From Pseudomonadota bacterium (lineage in GTDB: Bacteria; Pseudomonadota; Alphaproteobacteria; Rhizobiales; Xanthobacteraceae): a stretch of DNA of 8,714 nucleotides. The stretch is taken from contig JAEWIX010000072.1 in the NCBI GenBank assembly GCA_023386885.1, forward strand, positions 1 through 8,714, given 5' to 3'. Each line of letters starts with the position of its first letter. Within the stretch, counting starts at the first letter, position 1. Below, piece by piece: positions 1-5,501 of this stretch. The translations under genes and the position numbers were made by a program. The notes beneath the pieces were generated by a model that searched no databases, was not told the origin of the DNA, and was given only the letters and a program-made list of their open reading frames with translations.

Positions 1-498
1 ATCTTCGCCGTGCTGATCGCCGTGGCGCTGATCGCGCTCGCGTGGATCATGTCGCAGGTGGTGCGGTTTGCGCTGTCGCGTTCCCGCGAATTCCTGGCGG
101 ATGCCGGCTCCGTCGAACTCACCAAAAATCCGGATGCGATGATCTCGGCGCTGCGCAAGATCGAAAATCGAGGCGAACTGCCGGGCGCGACCTCGGCGGT
201 GATGGAGATGTGCGTCGACAATCCGCGAGAGGGATTTGCCGACGTGTTCGCGACGCACCCTTCGGTGGAGCGGCGGGTGAAGGCGCTGGTGAAATTCGCC
301 GGCGGCCACGATCCCGGTCCGCTGGCATTGCCGGAGGACGAGACCCCCATGGAGGACTTCACCGAGGCACCGGTCCATGGACCGTGGAGCGACGAGCCGA
401 CGCCGCCTGCGCCATCTCCACCTGGCGGACAGGCCAATCCCCTGCCCAACCCGCTGCCGATCCCGGGGCCGATTCAAGGCCCGTGGGGCCGCCACTGA
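1..498 (+). CDS. M48-family membrane zinc metalloprotease, C-terminal fragment
   Basis: The reading frame is open from base 1, so the N-terminus and the HEXXH zinc site lie outside the window. The visible 165 residues begin with a hydrophobic membrane segment (about residues 1-17). Next comes SRSREFLADAG (26-36), the M48 motif in which E30 should be the third zinc ligand and D34 is the usual conserved Asp. The segment FATHPSVERRVKAL then matches the conserved 'F.THP...R...L' stretch of HtpX-type proteases. These enzymes degrade misfolded membrane proteins at the cytoplasmic membrane. After about residue 100 the protein becomes an acidic and then proline-rich tail (PPAPSPP, NPLPNPLPIPGP) that I do not associate with classical HtpX. 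The family assignment is firm. Calling it HtpX rather than another M48 protease is not possible without the N-terminal half, so no symbol is given. Confidence 0.85.
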   Translation: MFAVLIAVALIALAWIMSQVVRFALSRSREFLADAGSVELTKNPDAMISALRKIENRGELPGATSAVMEMCVDNPREGFADVFATHPSVERRVKALVKFAGGHDPGPLALPEDETPMEDFTEAPVHGPWSDEPTPPAPSPPGGQANPLPNPLPIPGPIQGPWGRH

Positions 499-522
499 AT
501 ACAAGATCAGTCGGCTGTGGTT

Positions 523-547
523 GTTAACCCACTTTGACGGGATTAAC
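523..547. promoter_or_regulatory. imperfect inverted repeat GTTAACCC / GGGATTAAC upstream of the ATPase genes
   Basis: GTTAACCC (523-530) and GGGATTAAC (539-547) are inverted copies apart from one extra A. The element sits in an AT-richer island of the gap between the protease and the first ATPase gene. It could be an operator or overlap a promoter: TTGTTA at 521-526 with a 17-base spacer to TAACGT at 544-549 is a weak sigma-70-like pair. This is inference from pattern only. The rest of the 499-712 gap holds two hairpins, listed separately, and no gene that I can see. Confidence 0.25.
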
Positions 548-589
548 GTTATCGGCGGCGGCGGCGATTGGAAATCTCCCTCGTTTCTG

Positions 590-621
590 CCATCTTCGCG
601 CGCAAAGTCAGCGCAAGATGG
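590..621 (+). other. hairpin 1 in the leader of the first ATPase gene
   Basis: CCATCTT (590-596) pairs with AAGATGG (615-621). The stem continues as GCGC (598-601) with GCGC (611-614) after one bulged C at 597, closing a 9-base loop. That gives 11 base pairs. No T-run follows on the + strand, so it is not an obvious intrinsic terminator of the protease gene. Confidence 0.45.
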
Positions 622-627
622 GACTGC

Positions 628-649
628 GACGCCCTACCGAAAGGGCGTC
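628..649 (+). other. hairpin 2 in the leader of the first ATPase gene
   Basis: GACGCCCT (628-635) and AGGGCGTC (642-649) form a perfect 8-bp stem with a 6-base ACCGAA loop, 6 bases downstream of hairpin 1. It lies about 50 bases before the ribosome binding site of the next gene and has no downstream T-run. A structured 5' leader or a processed stem is possible. I do not recognise a known riboswitch class. Confidence 0.45.
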
Positions 650-712
650 CGCAATGGGGACACGGGTGTGAGCCTTCATGCCCGCTTCAAATACAGCGCA
701 TAAGGGAATGTC

Positions 713-1501
713 ATGGCGAAACCAGCAGTGATTGTCGTGGGTGCGGACAAGGGCGGCGTCGGCAAGACCACCGTGTCGCGAACGGTGCTCGATTATTTCA
801 ACGCCAACAATGTCCCGACCCGGGCGTTCGACACCGAATCGCCGCGCGGCACGCTGAAACGTTTCCACCCCGACATCACCGAAATCGTCGACATGACGGC
901 GACCGCCGATCAGATGAAGATCTTCGATACGCTGAACTCGGCCGCCCCGTCAGTGACCGTAATCGACGTCCGCGCCGGCCTGCTGTCGCCGGCGCTGGCC
1001 TCGTTGCGCGACATCGGCTTCCTCGATGCCGCGAAATCCGGCCAGATCACCTTCGCGGTGTTCCATATCCTCGGGCCGTCGATCGCCTCGCTCGACGAGA
1101 TCGCCGAGACCGCCAACTTCATGGACGGCGCAAAGTATTTCCTGGTGAAAAACTTCATCAACAACACCAGCTTCTTCGAGTGGGATCAGGCGACCTACAA
1201 CTCGTATTTCCACCGCATCAAGGGTGCAACCGAACTGACCATTCCCAAGCTCAATGAAATGGCGTTCGAGCAGGTCGAGGTCGCCTCGGTGCCGTTCCTG
1301 CAATTCGTCGCCAACAAGGGTCCGAAGGACGAAGCGGCGAATTATTCCTTCGTGCTGCGCGGCTATGTTCGCCACTGGCTCGCCAACGTCTGGAGCGAGT
1401 TCGACCGCATCAAGCTGACCGACATCGTCGGCAAGGACAAAGACAAGGACAAGACGGCAGCCGCTGCCGACAAGCCGGCGGCCAAGGCGAACGAAAAATA
1501 G
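713..1501 (+). CDS. ParA/MinD-like P-loop ATPase, first of a tandem pair
   Basis: This 262-residue protein starts with a deviant Walker A motif, DKGGVGKTT (12-20). It contains both the ParA/MinD signature lysine (K13) and the catalytic-type P-loop lysine (K18). FDTESP (39-44) sits where ParA proteins have a DxDPQ-like switch, and VTVIDVRAG (81-89) is a Walker B-like strand ending in D85. The core is predicted to be a cytoplasmic dimerising ATPase. After about residue 235 it ends in a highly charged, alanine-rich tail (GKDKDKDK..., ...AAKANEK) that looks disordered. AAGGGA (702-707) lies 5 bases before the ATG and supports this start. The gene is followed 54 bases later by a related ATPase gene on the same strand. 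No ParB-like gene or parS-like site is nearby, so plasmid-style partition is unlikely. The client of this ATPase is unknown to me. Confidence 0.85.
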   Translation: MAKPAVIVVGADKGGVGKTTVSRTVLDYFNANNVPTRAFDTESPRGTLKRFHPDITEIVDMTATADQMKIFDTLNSAAPSVTVIDVRAGLLSPALASLRDIGFLDAAKSGQITFAVFHILGPSIASLDEIAETANFMDGAKYFLVKNFINNTSFFEWDQATYNSYFHRIKGATELTIPKLNEMAFEQVEVASVPFLQFVANKGPKDEAANYSFVLRGYVRHWLANVWSEFDRIKLTDIVGKDKDKDKTAAAADKPAAKANEK

Positions 1502-1555
1502 CCCGCCCTTCGTCGAGGGGCTGGATCGGGCGCGAAAATTCCCTGATATAGCGCC

Positions 1556-2224
1556 ATGCGCCGCACGCCCGTTTACATCATCTGTTCGCCCCGGCCGCAG
1601 GTCGGCAAGACGCTGATCGCGCGGCTTCTGTGCGAATTTCTGCTGCTGCAACGGGGCAGTGTGATCGGCTTCGACGTCAATCTGAAAGAGCCGTCGCTAC
1701 TCGATTTCCTGCCGCGCACCACGGAGACGGCCGAGATCGACGACACCTTCGGCAAGATGGCGATGATGGATCGCCTGATCCTCAACGACGGCATTGCCAA
1801 GGTGATCGACCTCGGTTTTCACGCCTTCGATGAATTCTTCAGGATGGTCGGCGAGATCGGCTTCTTCAAGGAAGCCGCGCGGCGCGGCATCGTGCCGATG
1901 GTGCTGTTCGTCGCCGACAGCGACCGGCTGTCGATCCGCAGCTACGCGACGCTGCAAACGACCGTGCCGGCGCGCGCCCTTATCACGATCGACAACGAAT
2001 ACGTGCTGCGCGGTGAAATGCCGGCGATCTTCAGTCAGGGACGGCAGTTGAAGCTGCCTGCGCTGCCGGCGTTCCTCAATACCTACATCGACCGCACGTC
2101 GTTCTCGTTCACCGGCTTCCTGCGCGGCAAGACCGATTCATCCAGCGAGTTGCATCAATGGATCCGCGATGCGTATTTCAGCTTCCGCGAACTTGAACTG
2201 AGTTTATTGCTGCAAGGCGGGTAA
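1556..2224 (+). CDS. divergent ParA/MinD-like P-loop protein, second of a tandem pair
   Basis: This 222-residue protein opens with a beta strand and a P-loop, SPRPQVGKT (11-19). K18 and T19 are kept, but the ParA signature lysine is an arginine (R13) and the GG pair is PQ. The features that follow sit at the same residue numbers as in the preceding gene's product: FD at 39-40, F51-x-P53, VID at 83-85, IGF at 101-103. This implies a tandem duplication followed by divergence. The C-terminal third (LPALPAFL..., LHQWIRDAYFSFREL) also resembles its partner's end but lacks the charged tail. No convincing Shine-Dalgarno sequence precedes the ATG; the 54-base gap contains a TGATAT box at 1544-1549 but no good -35. 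It is probably co-transcribed with the upstream gene. ATP hydrolysis may be weakened. Function is unknown. Confidence 0.8.
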   Translation: MRRTPVYIICSPRPQVGKTLIARLLCEFLLLQRGSVIGFDVNLKEPSLLDFLPRTTETAEIDDTFGKMAMMDRLILNDGIAKVIDLGFHAFDEFFRMVGEIGFFKEAARRGIVPMVLFVADSDRLSIRSYATLQTTVPARALITIDNEYVLRGEMPAIFSQGRQLKLPALPAFLNTYIDRTSFSFTGFLRGKTDSSSELHQWIRDAYFSFRELELSLLLQGG

Positions 2225-2239
2225 AGGAATTCTCGGCTC

Positions 2240-2367
2240 CGTCATGGCCGGGCACAGCCGTTCGAAGAACGGCGTCGCTTCGCTCGCCTTTGCCCCGGCC
2301 ATCCACGTCCTGCTGCGATAAAACTGACGTCAAAACGTGGATCATCGGGACAAACCCTGTGATGACG
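2240..2367. repeat. palindromic intergenic repeat, copy 1 (extended form)
   Basis: The outer ends CGTCATG... (from 2240) and ...GATGACG (to 2367) are inverted, and the internal boxes CCACGT (2303-2308) and ACGTGG (2335-2340) are inverted too. The left half folds on ATGGCCGGG (2244-2252) with CCCGGCCAT (2294-2302). Its apical loop contains a further perfect hairpin, GCCGTTC-GAA-GAACGGC (2257-2273). The element starts 15 bases after the second ATPase gene stops and ends 44 bases before the apt stop codon. It fills the space between two convergent genes and could end transcription or protect 3' ends from both sides. The family matches a repeat I remember as common in Bradyrhizobium; copy number in this genome cannot be judged here. 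Confidence 0.7.
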
Positions 2368-2411
2368 CAGCGATATTAGACAGCTCAGTCCTTCGCGATG
2401 AAGCCTGCTTC

Positions 2412-2951
2412 TCAATGCCCGCCGAACGCCATCAAGGTGCGCACCGGCACGTTCATGCCGCGCAGCTTGTCGGCGCCGCCGAGGTCCGGCAGATCGATGA
2501 TGAAACACGCTGCGCAGACCTCCGCGCCGATCTGGCGCAGCAGCTTCACCGCGCCTTCCGCGGTGCCGCCGGTGGCGATCAGGTCATCGACCAGAATCAC
2601 GCGCTCGCCGGGTGCGATGGCATCGACATGCATTTCCATTTCGTCGGTGCCGTATTCCAATGCATAGGCCATCCGCACCGTCTGATGCGGCAGCTTGCCC
2701 TTCTTGCGGATCGGCACGAAGCCCGCCGAGAGCTGATGCGCCACCGCGCCGCCGAGGATAAAGCCGCGCGCCTCGATGCCGGCCACCTTGTCGATCTTCG
2801 AGCCGGCCCACGGATGCACCAGTTGATCGACCGCGCGGCGAAACGCTCGTGCGTCACCGAGCAGCGTCGTGATGTCGCGAAACAGGATGCCCGGCTTCGG
2901 ATAATCCGGAATGGTGCGAACAGCGGCTTTCAGATCGTCTTCAAGGACCAT
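2412..2951 (-). CDS. apt: adenine phosphoribosyltransferase
   Basis: The enzyme converts adenine and PRPP to AMP and pyrophosphate in cytoplasmic purine salvage. The 179-residue product has the typical Apt layout: an N-terminal PDYPKPGILFRDITTLL segment (16-31), GIEARGFILG (58-67) for the base pocket, the RKKGKLP flexible-loop stretch (82-88), and the PRPP-binding loop VILVDDLIATGGT (118-130). Its length is close to the family norm of about 175-185. I chose ATG at 2951-2949 because a purine-rich Shine-Dalgarno stretch (GAGGGGAAGGG on the - strand) ends a few bases upstream and homologues begin near this point. An in-frame TTG at 2972 would add seven residues and lie within the untranslated leader. 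The gene follows trpE(G) on the same strand, but a palindromic repeat fills most of the gap, so it probably has separate expression. Confidence 0.95.
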   Translation of the reverse strand: MVLEDDLKAAVRTIPDYPKPGILFRDITTLLGDARAFRRAVDQLVHPWAGSKIDKVAGIEARGFILGGAVAHQLSAGFVPIRKKGKLPHQTVRMAYALEYGTDEMEMHVDAIAPGERVILVDDLIATGGTAEGAVKLLRQIGAEVCAACFIIDLPDLGGADKLRGMNVPVRTLMAFGGH

Positions 2952-2978
2952 CGGACCCTTCCCCTCAGTCAATTACGT

Positions 2979-3073
2979 CGTCATGCCCGGCCTTGTGCCG
3001 GGCATCCACGTTTTCCTCGCACTACTTCGAGTCACGCAAGACGTGGATGGTCGGAACAAGTCCGGCCATGACG
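2979..3073. repeat. palindromic intergenic repeat, copy 2
   Basis: This 95-base element has two inverted arms of 33 bases (2979-3011 and 3041-3073) that match at 28 positions by my hand alignment. The left arm is itself a perfect hairpin: ATGCCCGG (2983-2990), a 7-base loop, CCGGGCAT (2998-3005). The RNA could therefore form either one long stem or two small ones. It begins 26 bases after the trpE(G) stop codon and ends 27 bases before the apt start (distances along the - strand), so it occupies most of the gap between these genes. It may act as a terminator-like or RNA-stabilising element. It shares outer boxes and the CCACGT/ACGTGG centre with copy 1. Confidence 0.75.
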
Positions 3074-3099
3074 GGTAACCGCCGCCACGATCTTTCGAT

Positions 3100-5262
3100 T
3101 CAATTTGCATTCTTCCCCAGCCGAAACGCGTTCTCGACGATACGCAGGCCCACCTCGCCGCCGAGCGACATCAGCGACTCGGGGTGAAACTGCACACCGC
3201 CGACCGGCAATGTCTTGTGCTCGATCGCCATCGCCACGCCGTCTTCGGTCGAAGCGGTGACCTGCAACACCTCCGGCATGGTATCGCGTTCGACATACAG
3301 CGAGTGATAGCGGCCGATAACGATCTCGTTCGGCAGGCCGTGCATCAAGGTGCCGCCGCGCACCGCGACCCGCGACGGCCGACCGTGCGCGGGTTGCGTC
3401 AACTGCCCAAGTTGCCCGCCAAAGTATTCGCCGATCGCCTGCACGCCGAGACAGACGCCAAACACCGGCAGCTTCTTTTCAAGCGCGGTGTCGATGGTCT
3501 GCTTGATGCCGAAGTCCTCCGGCCGTCCCGGCCCTGGCGACAACACCAGCAGATCGTAGCTGCCGCCGTTGAGCATCGCCTGCGCGTGCTTGTAGCGCGT
3601 CACGCTGACTTCGGCGCCGACCTGCCGGAAGTAATCCGCCAGCATGTGCACGAAGCTATCGTCGTGATCGATCAGCAGCACGCGCTTGCCGGAGCCGCTG
3701 GCATCCGGCGCCACGCTCGAGAGCGGCTTCGGCGGATCGCCGCGCAATGCCTGAAACAGCGCCGCCGCTTTGGTCTGGCACTCGCGGTCTTCCGCCGCCG
3801 GATCGCTGTCGAACAGGCAAGTGGCGCCGACGCGAACTTCGGCCAGGCCGTCCTTCATGCGGATGGTACGGATGGTGAGGCCGGTGTTGATCGAGCCGTC
3901 GAAGCCGACCACGCCGAACGCGCCGGCATACCAGCGCCGCGACGAGCGCTCATTATCCTCGACGAACTGCATCGCCCATTTCTTCGGCGCGCCGGTCACC
4001 GTCACCGCCCAGGCGTGAGTGAGGAACGCATCGAGCGCGTCGAAGCCGGGACGCAGGATGCCCTCGACGTGATCGACGGTGTGAAACAGCTTCGAGTAGG
4101 TCTCGATCTGCCGCCGCGCCAGCACTTTAATCGTTCCGGGCATGCAGATGCGCGCCTTGTCGTTGCGATCGACGTCGGTGCACATGTTGAGTTCGAATTC
4201 GTCCTTCTGCGAATTCAGCAACTCGCGAATCTTCTCGGCGTCGCCGATGGCATCGGCGCCGCGCGCGATGGTGCCAGAGATCGGACACGTTTCGATGCGG
4301 CGGCCGTCGGAGCGCACAAACATTTCCGGCGACGCGGAGACGAGAAACTCACCGTCGCCGAGATTGACCAGCCCGCCATAGGGCGACGGATTGATGCGAC
4401 ACAGCCGCTGAAACACTTCGGCGGGGGTGCGTTCGCATGGCTCGCCGAAGAGTTGCCCCGGCACCGCCTCGAACAGGTCGCCGCGCGCGAACGAGGCGCG
4501 CGCGGTCTCGACCGTCGCCTGATATTCGCCCGGCGCGTGATCGGTGAAGCCTTGGCGACCGGTCTTGGCGTAGACGCTTTCGCCGGTATCGGTCGACAAA
4601 CCCTCAGTGGATTTGCCGTTGAAGGCGAATTCGAAATTCAAGGTGACGCCGCGGCCAGTGGCACGGTCGTAAGCCAACAGACGATCTGGAATAAACAGCA
4701 CGATGTCGCGCTGATCGGCTTCGCGCGCGCGCCGCTGCACCAGGTCTTCCATCTGGAAGACGAGATCGTAGGCGAACGCGCCGTAGAGCCCGAGCAGTGG
4801 ATCGACCGGCGACGCCAGCACCGCGACGATGGCGCGCACCAGCGACATCGCGCTGGCGCGGCGGGTTCGCTGATCTTCGTCGACCGGGGCTTCGCCGCGC
4901 AGGATGTTTCCGGCAAGGCGGGTCGCGGAGGTCTCGGTGATCTCGAACGCGGGATCGCTCAACGTCGCACCTAGAAAAGCGACCAGTATCTCGCCGCGCG
5001 AATTCAGCGCCTTCAACACGAATTGCGTGCCCACCGTTTCCAGCGCCAGCGGCGGATCGGCAAAGCCCATGTCGAAGCTCTCGTAACGGCCCGGCACTGT
5101 GGTGCCCGAGGACAGCACCACACCACGGCGGCGGTCGAGCAGATCGATCAGGTGATCCAGCGCCGCACCGCCGGTGAAATGCGTGACGGTGCGCGAGACG
5201 TCGAGACCGGCGGCGGTGCGGTAGCTCGCCTGCGCGGGAAGCAGAAAGACGGTCCTGTTCAT
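3100..5262 (-). CDS. trpE(G): fused anthranilate synthase TrpE(G), aminase plus glutamine amidotransferase
   Basis: This 720-residue protein makes anthranilate from chorismate and glutamine, the first step of tryptophan synthesis. The TrpE part (about 1-505) shows FLVSASPEMF (306-315), PISGTIARG (327-335), TDVDRND (362-368) and TGAPKKWAM (423-431). It is joined by a linker of about 20 residues to a class I amidotransferase (526-720). That domain starts RVLLIDHDDSF and carries LSPGPGRPEDF, the nucleophile C604 in GVCLGVQ, and H693 and E695 in QFHPES. The catalytic set is complete. Such fusions are established for rhizobial and other alphaproteobacterial trpE(G); phenazine PhzE is also fused, but the Trp attenuator upstream settles the role. 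AGAGGA precedes the ATG by 5 bases. No other trp gene is in the window, so the pathway genes are dispersed. Confidence 0.96.
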   Translation of the reverse strand: MNRTVFLLPAQASYRTAAGLDVSRTVTHFTGGAALDHLIDLLDRRRGVVLSSGTTVPGRYESFDMGFADPPLALETVGTQFVLKALNSRGEILVAFLGATLSDPAFEITETSATRLAGNILRGEAPVDEDQRTRRASAMSLVRAIVAVLASPVDPLLGLYGAFAYDLVFQMEDLVQRRAREADQRDIVLFIPDRLLAYDRATGRGVTLNFEFAFNGKSTEGLSTDTGESVYAKTGRQGFTDHAPGEYQATVETARASFARGDLFEAVPGQLFGEPCERTPAEVFQRLCRINPSPYGGLVNLGDGEFLVSASPEMFVRSDGRRIETCPISGTIARGADAIGDAEKIRELLNSQKDEFELNMCTDVDRNDKARICMPGTIKVLARRQIETYSKLFHTVDHVEGILRPGFDALDAFLTHAWAVTVTGAPKKWAMQFVEDNERSSRRWYAGAFGVVGFDGSINTGLTIRTIRMKDGLAEVRVGATCLFDSDPAAEDRECQTKAAALFQALRGDPPKPLSSVAPDASGSGKRVLLIDHDDSFVHMLADYFRQVGAEVSVTRYKHAQAMLNGGSYDLLVLSPGPGRPEDFGIKQTIDTALEKKLPVFGVCLGVQAIGEYFGGQLGQLTQPAHGRPSRVAVRGGTLMHGLPNEIVIGRYHSLYVERDTMPEVLQVTASTEDGVAMAIEHKTLPVGGVQFHPESLMSLGGEVGLRIVENAFRLGKNAN

Positions 5263-5322
5263 GGCATCCTCTTACGAAACTTGCCGAAGGAGCGCCACAC
5301 AGGACAGGTATGCCGGATCATG

Positions 5323-5352
5323 AAAAAGGCCGCCGTCTTGCGAGGCGACCTT
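5323..5352 (-). terminator. intrinsic attenuator terminator of trpE(G)
   Basis: On the transcribed strand AAGGUCGCC pairs with GGCGGCCUU (nine pairs, one G-U) around a 9-base loop, and the second arm runs into five U residues. It lies 60 bases before the trpE(G) start codon and after the leader peptide. It can therefore stop transcription before the structural gene when the leader peptide is translated to its end. Confidence 0.88.
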
Positions 5353-5386
5353 GACGATTGGGAAAAACGAAATCGCACCGGCCACC
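5344..5386 (-). promoter_or_regulatory. trp antiterminator (2:3) structure
   Basis: GGUGGCC (5386-5380) can pair with GGUCGCC (5350-5344) with two G-U pairs, and CGAUU (5375-5371) with AAUCG (5359-5355), separated by a 4x4 internal loop. This uses the 5' arm of the terminator, so the two folds exclude each other. A competing 1:2 pairing, CGCACC (5399-5394, in the Arg-Thr codons right after the Trp codons) with GGUGCG (5379-5374), would block it. A ribosome stalled at the Trp codons would cover CGCACC and favour antitermination. The pairings are read by eye; energies are not computed. Confidence 0.7.
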
Positions 5387-5387
5387 T

Positions 5388-5432
5388 TCAGGAGGTGCGC
5401 CACCACAGACGGCTCTGGGACAGGGTGCTCAT
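5388..5432 (-). CDS. trpL: trp leader peptide MSTLSQSRLWWRTS
   Basis: A 14-codon reading frame upstream of trpE(G) has two adjacent TGG codons at positions 10-11 and ends in TGA just before the pairing segments of the attenuator. Translation of this peptide senses charged tRNA-Trp: stalling at the Trp codons permits the antiterminator. The ATG has no Shine-Dalgarno sequence (the preceding bases are GCCGCCC). A promoter placed so that transcription would start at the A of the ATG suggests a leaderless message, as reported for Sinorhizobium meliloti trpL. The 3' half of the reading frame closely resembles that of E. coli trpL, whose peptide also ends in WWRTS. Confidence 0.9.
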   Translation of the reverse strand: MSTLSQSRLWWRTS

Positions 5433-5439
5433 GGGCGGC

Positions 5440-5468
5440 AAATCACCACGCCGACGCGGCGACGTCAA
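5440..5468 (-). promoter_or_regulatory. probable trpL-trpE(G) promoter
   Basis: On the - strand TTGACG (5468-5463) is followed by a 17-base spacer and TGATTT (5445-5440). Seven bases further is the A of the trpL ATG (5432). The -35 box is strong and the -10 is weak; the spacing is canonical. It lies only 33 bases after the stop codon of the upstream acetyltransferase gene. I see no clear terminator in between, so readthrough from upstream could add to trp leader transcription. Confidence 0.6.
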
Positions 5469-5501
5469 GGGCGTCCAAAGCGTCACCGGCCACCGGCGCG
5501 A

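Larger units (their letters stand above)
5323..5432 (-). ncRNA. rnTrpL: candidate attenuated trp leader RNA (rnTrpL-like)
   Basis: If transcription begins at the leader-peptide ATG and stops at the attenuator, it releases an RNA of about 110 bases. In Sinorhizobium meliloti the equivalent RNA, rnTrpL, and its peptide, peTrpL, have been reported to act in trans. The sequence here supports only that such an RNA would be made; trans activity is inference by homology. Confidence 0.55.

Noticed and set aside
534..539. TTGACG as the -35 box of the first ATPase gene
   Set aside because: The position 17 bases downstream is GC-rich (GCGGCGG region) and has no -10-like hexamer.
524..546. CtrA binding site (TTAA-N7-TTAA)
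   Set aside because: Two TTAA boxes are present at 524-527 and 543-546, but they are 15 bases apart rather than seven.
568..1257. A 229-codon + strand frame overlapping the first ATPase gene
   Set aside because: It reads the same DNA in another frame; the 713 frame has a Shine-Dalgarno sequence, a Walker A motif and a coherent fold, and this one is arginine-rich noise.
1501..1531. Hairpin GCCCG...CGGGC as a terminator between the two ATPase genes
   Set aside because: The stem is only five pairs with a weak inner pairing and no T-run follows; the genes are more likely co-transcribed.
950..1651. A 233-codon open frame on the - strand opposite the ATPase pair
   Set aside because: It crosses the gap between two well-supported P-loop genes and encodes no recognisable fold; it is an antisense shadow.
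713..2224. A ParAB-type chromosome or plasmid partition locus
   Set aside because: No ParB-like gene, no parS-like palindrome and no replication gene are visible, and the switch regions diverge from true ParA.
2952..2972. In-frame TTG start seven codons upstream of the chosen apt start
   Set aside because: It would place the strong Shine-Dalgarno-like stretch inside the coding region, and the ATG at 2951 gives the expected family length.
2337..3071. A 244-codon open frame on the + strand opposite apt
   Set aside because: It is antisense to a full-length apt and its ends run into both palindromic repeats, with no plausible protein features.
3184..4974. A 596-codon open frame on the + strand opposite trpE(G)
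   Set aside because: It lies wholly antisense to a complete gene with intact catalytic motifs. Its Arg/His/Gln/Ala-rich translation shows no domain and is typical of antisense frames in GC-rich DNA.
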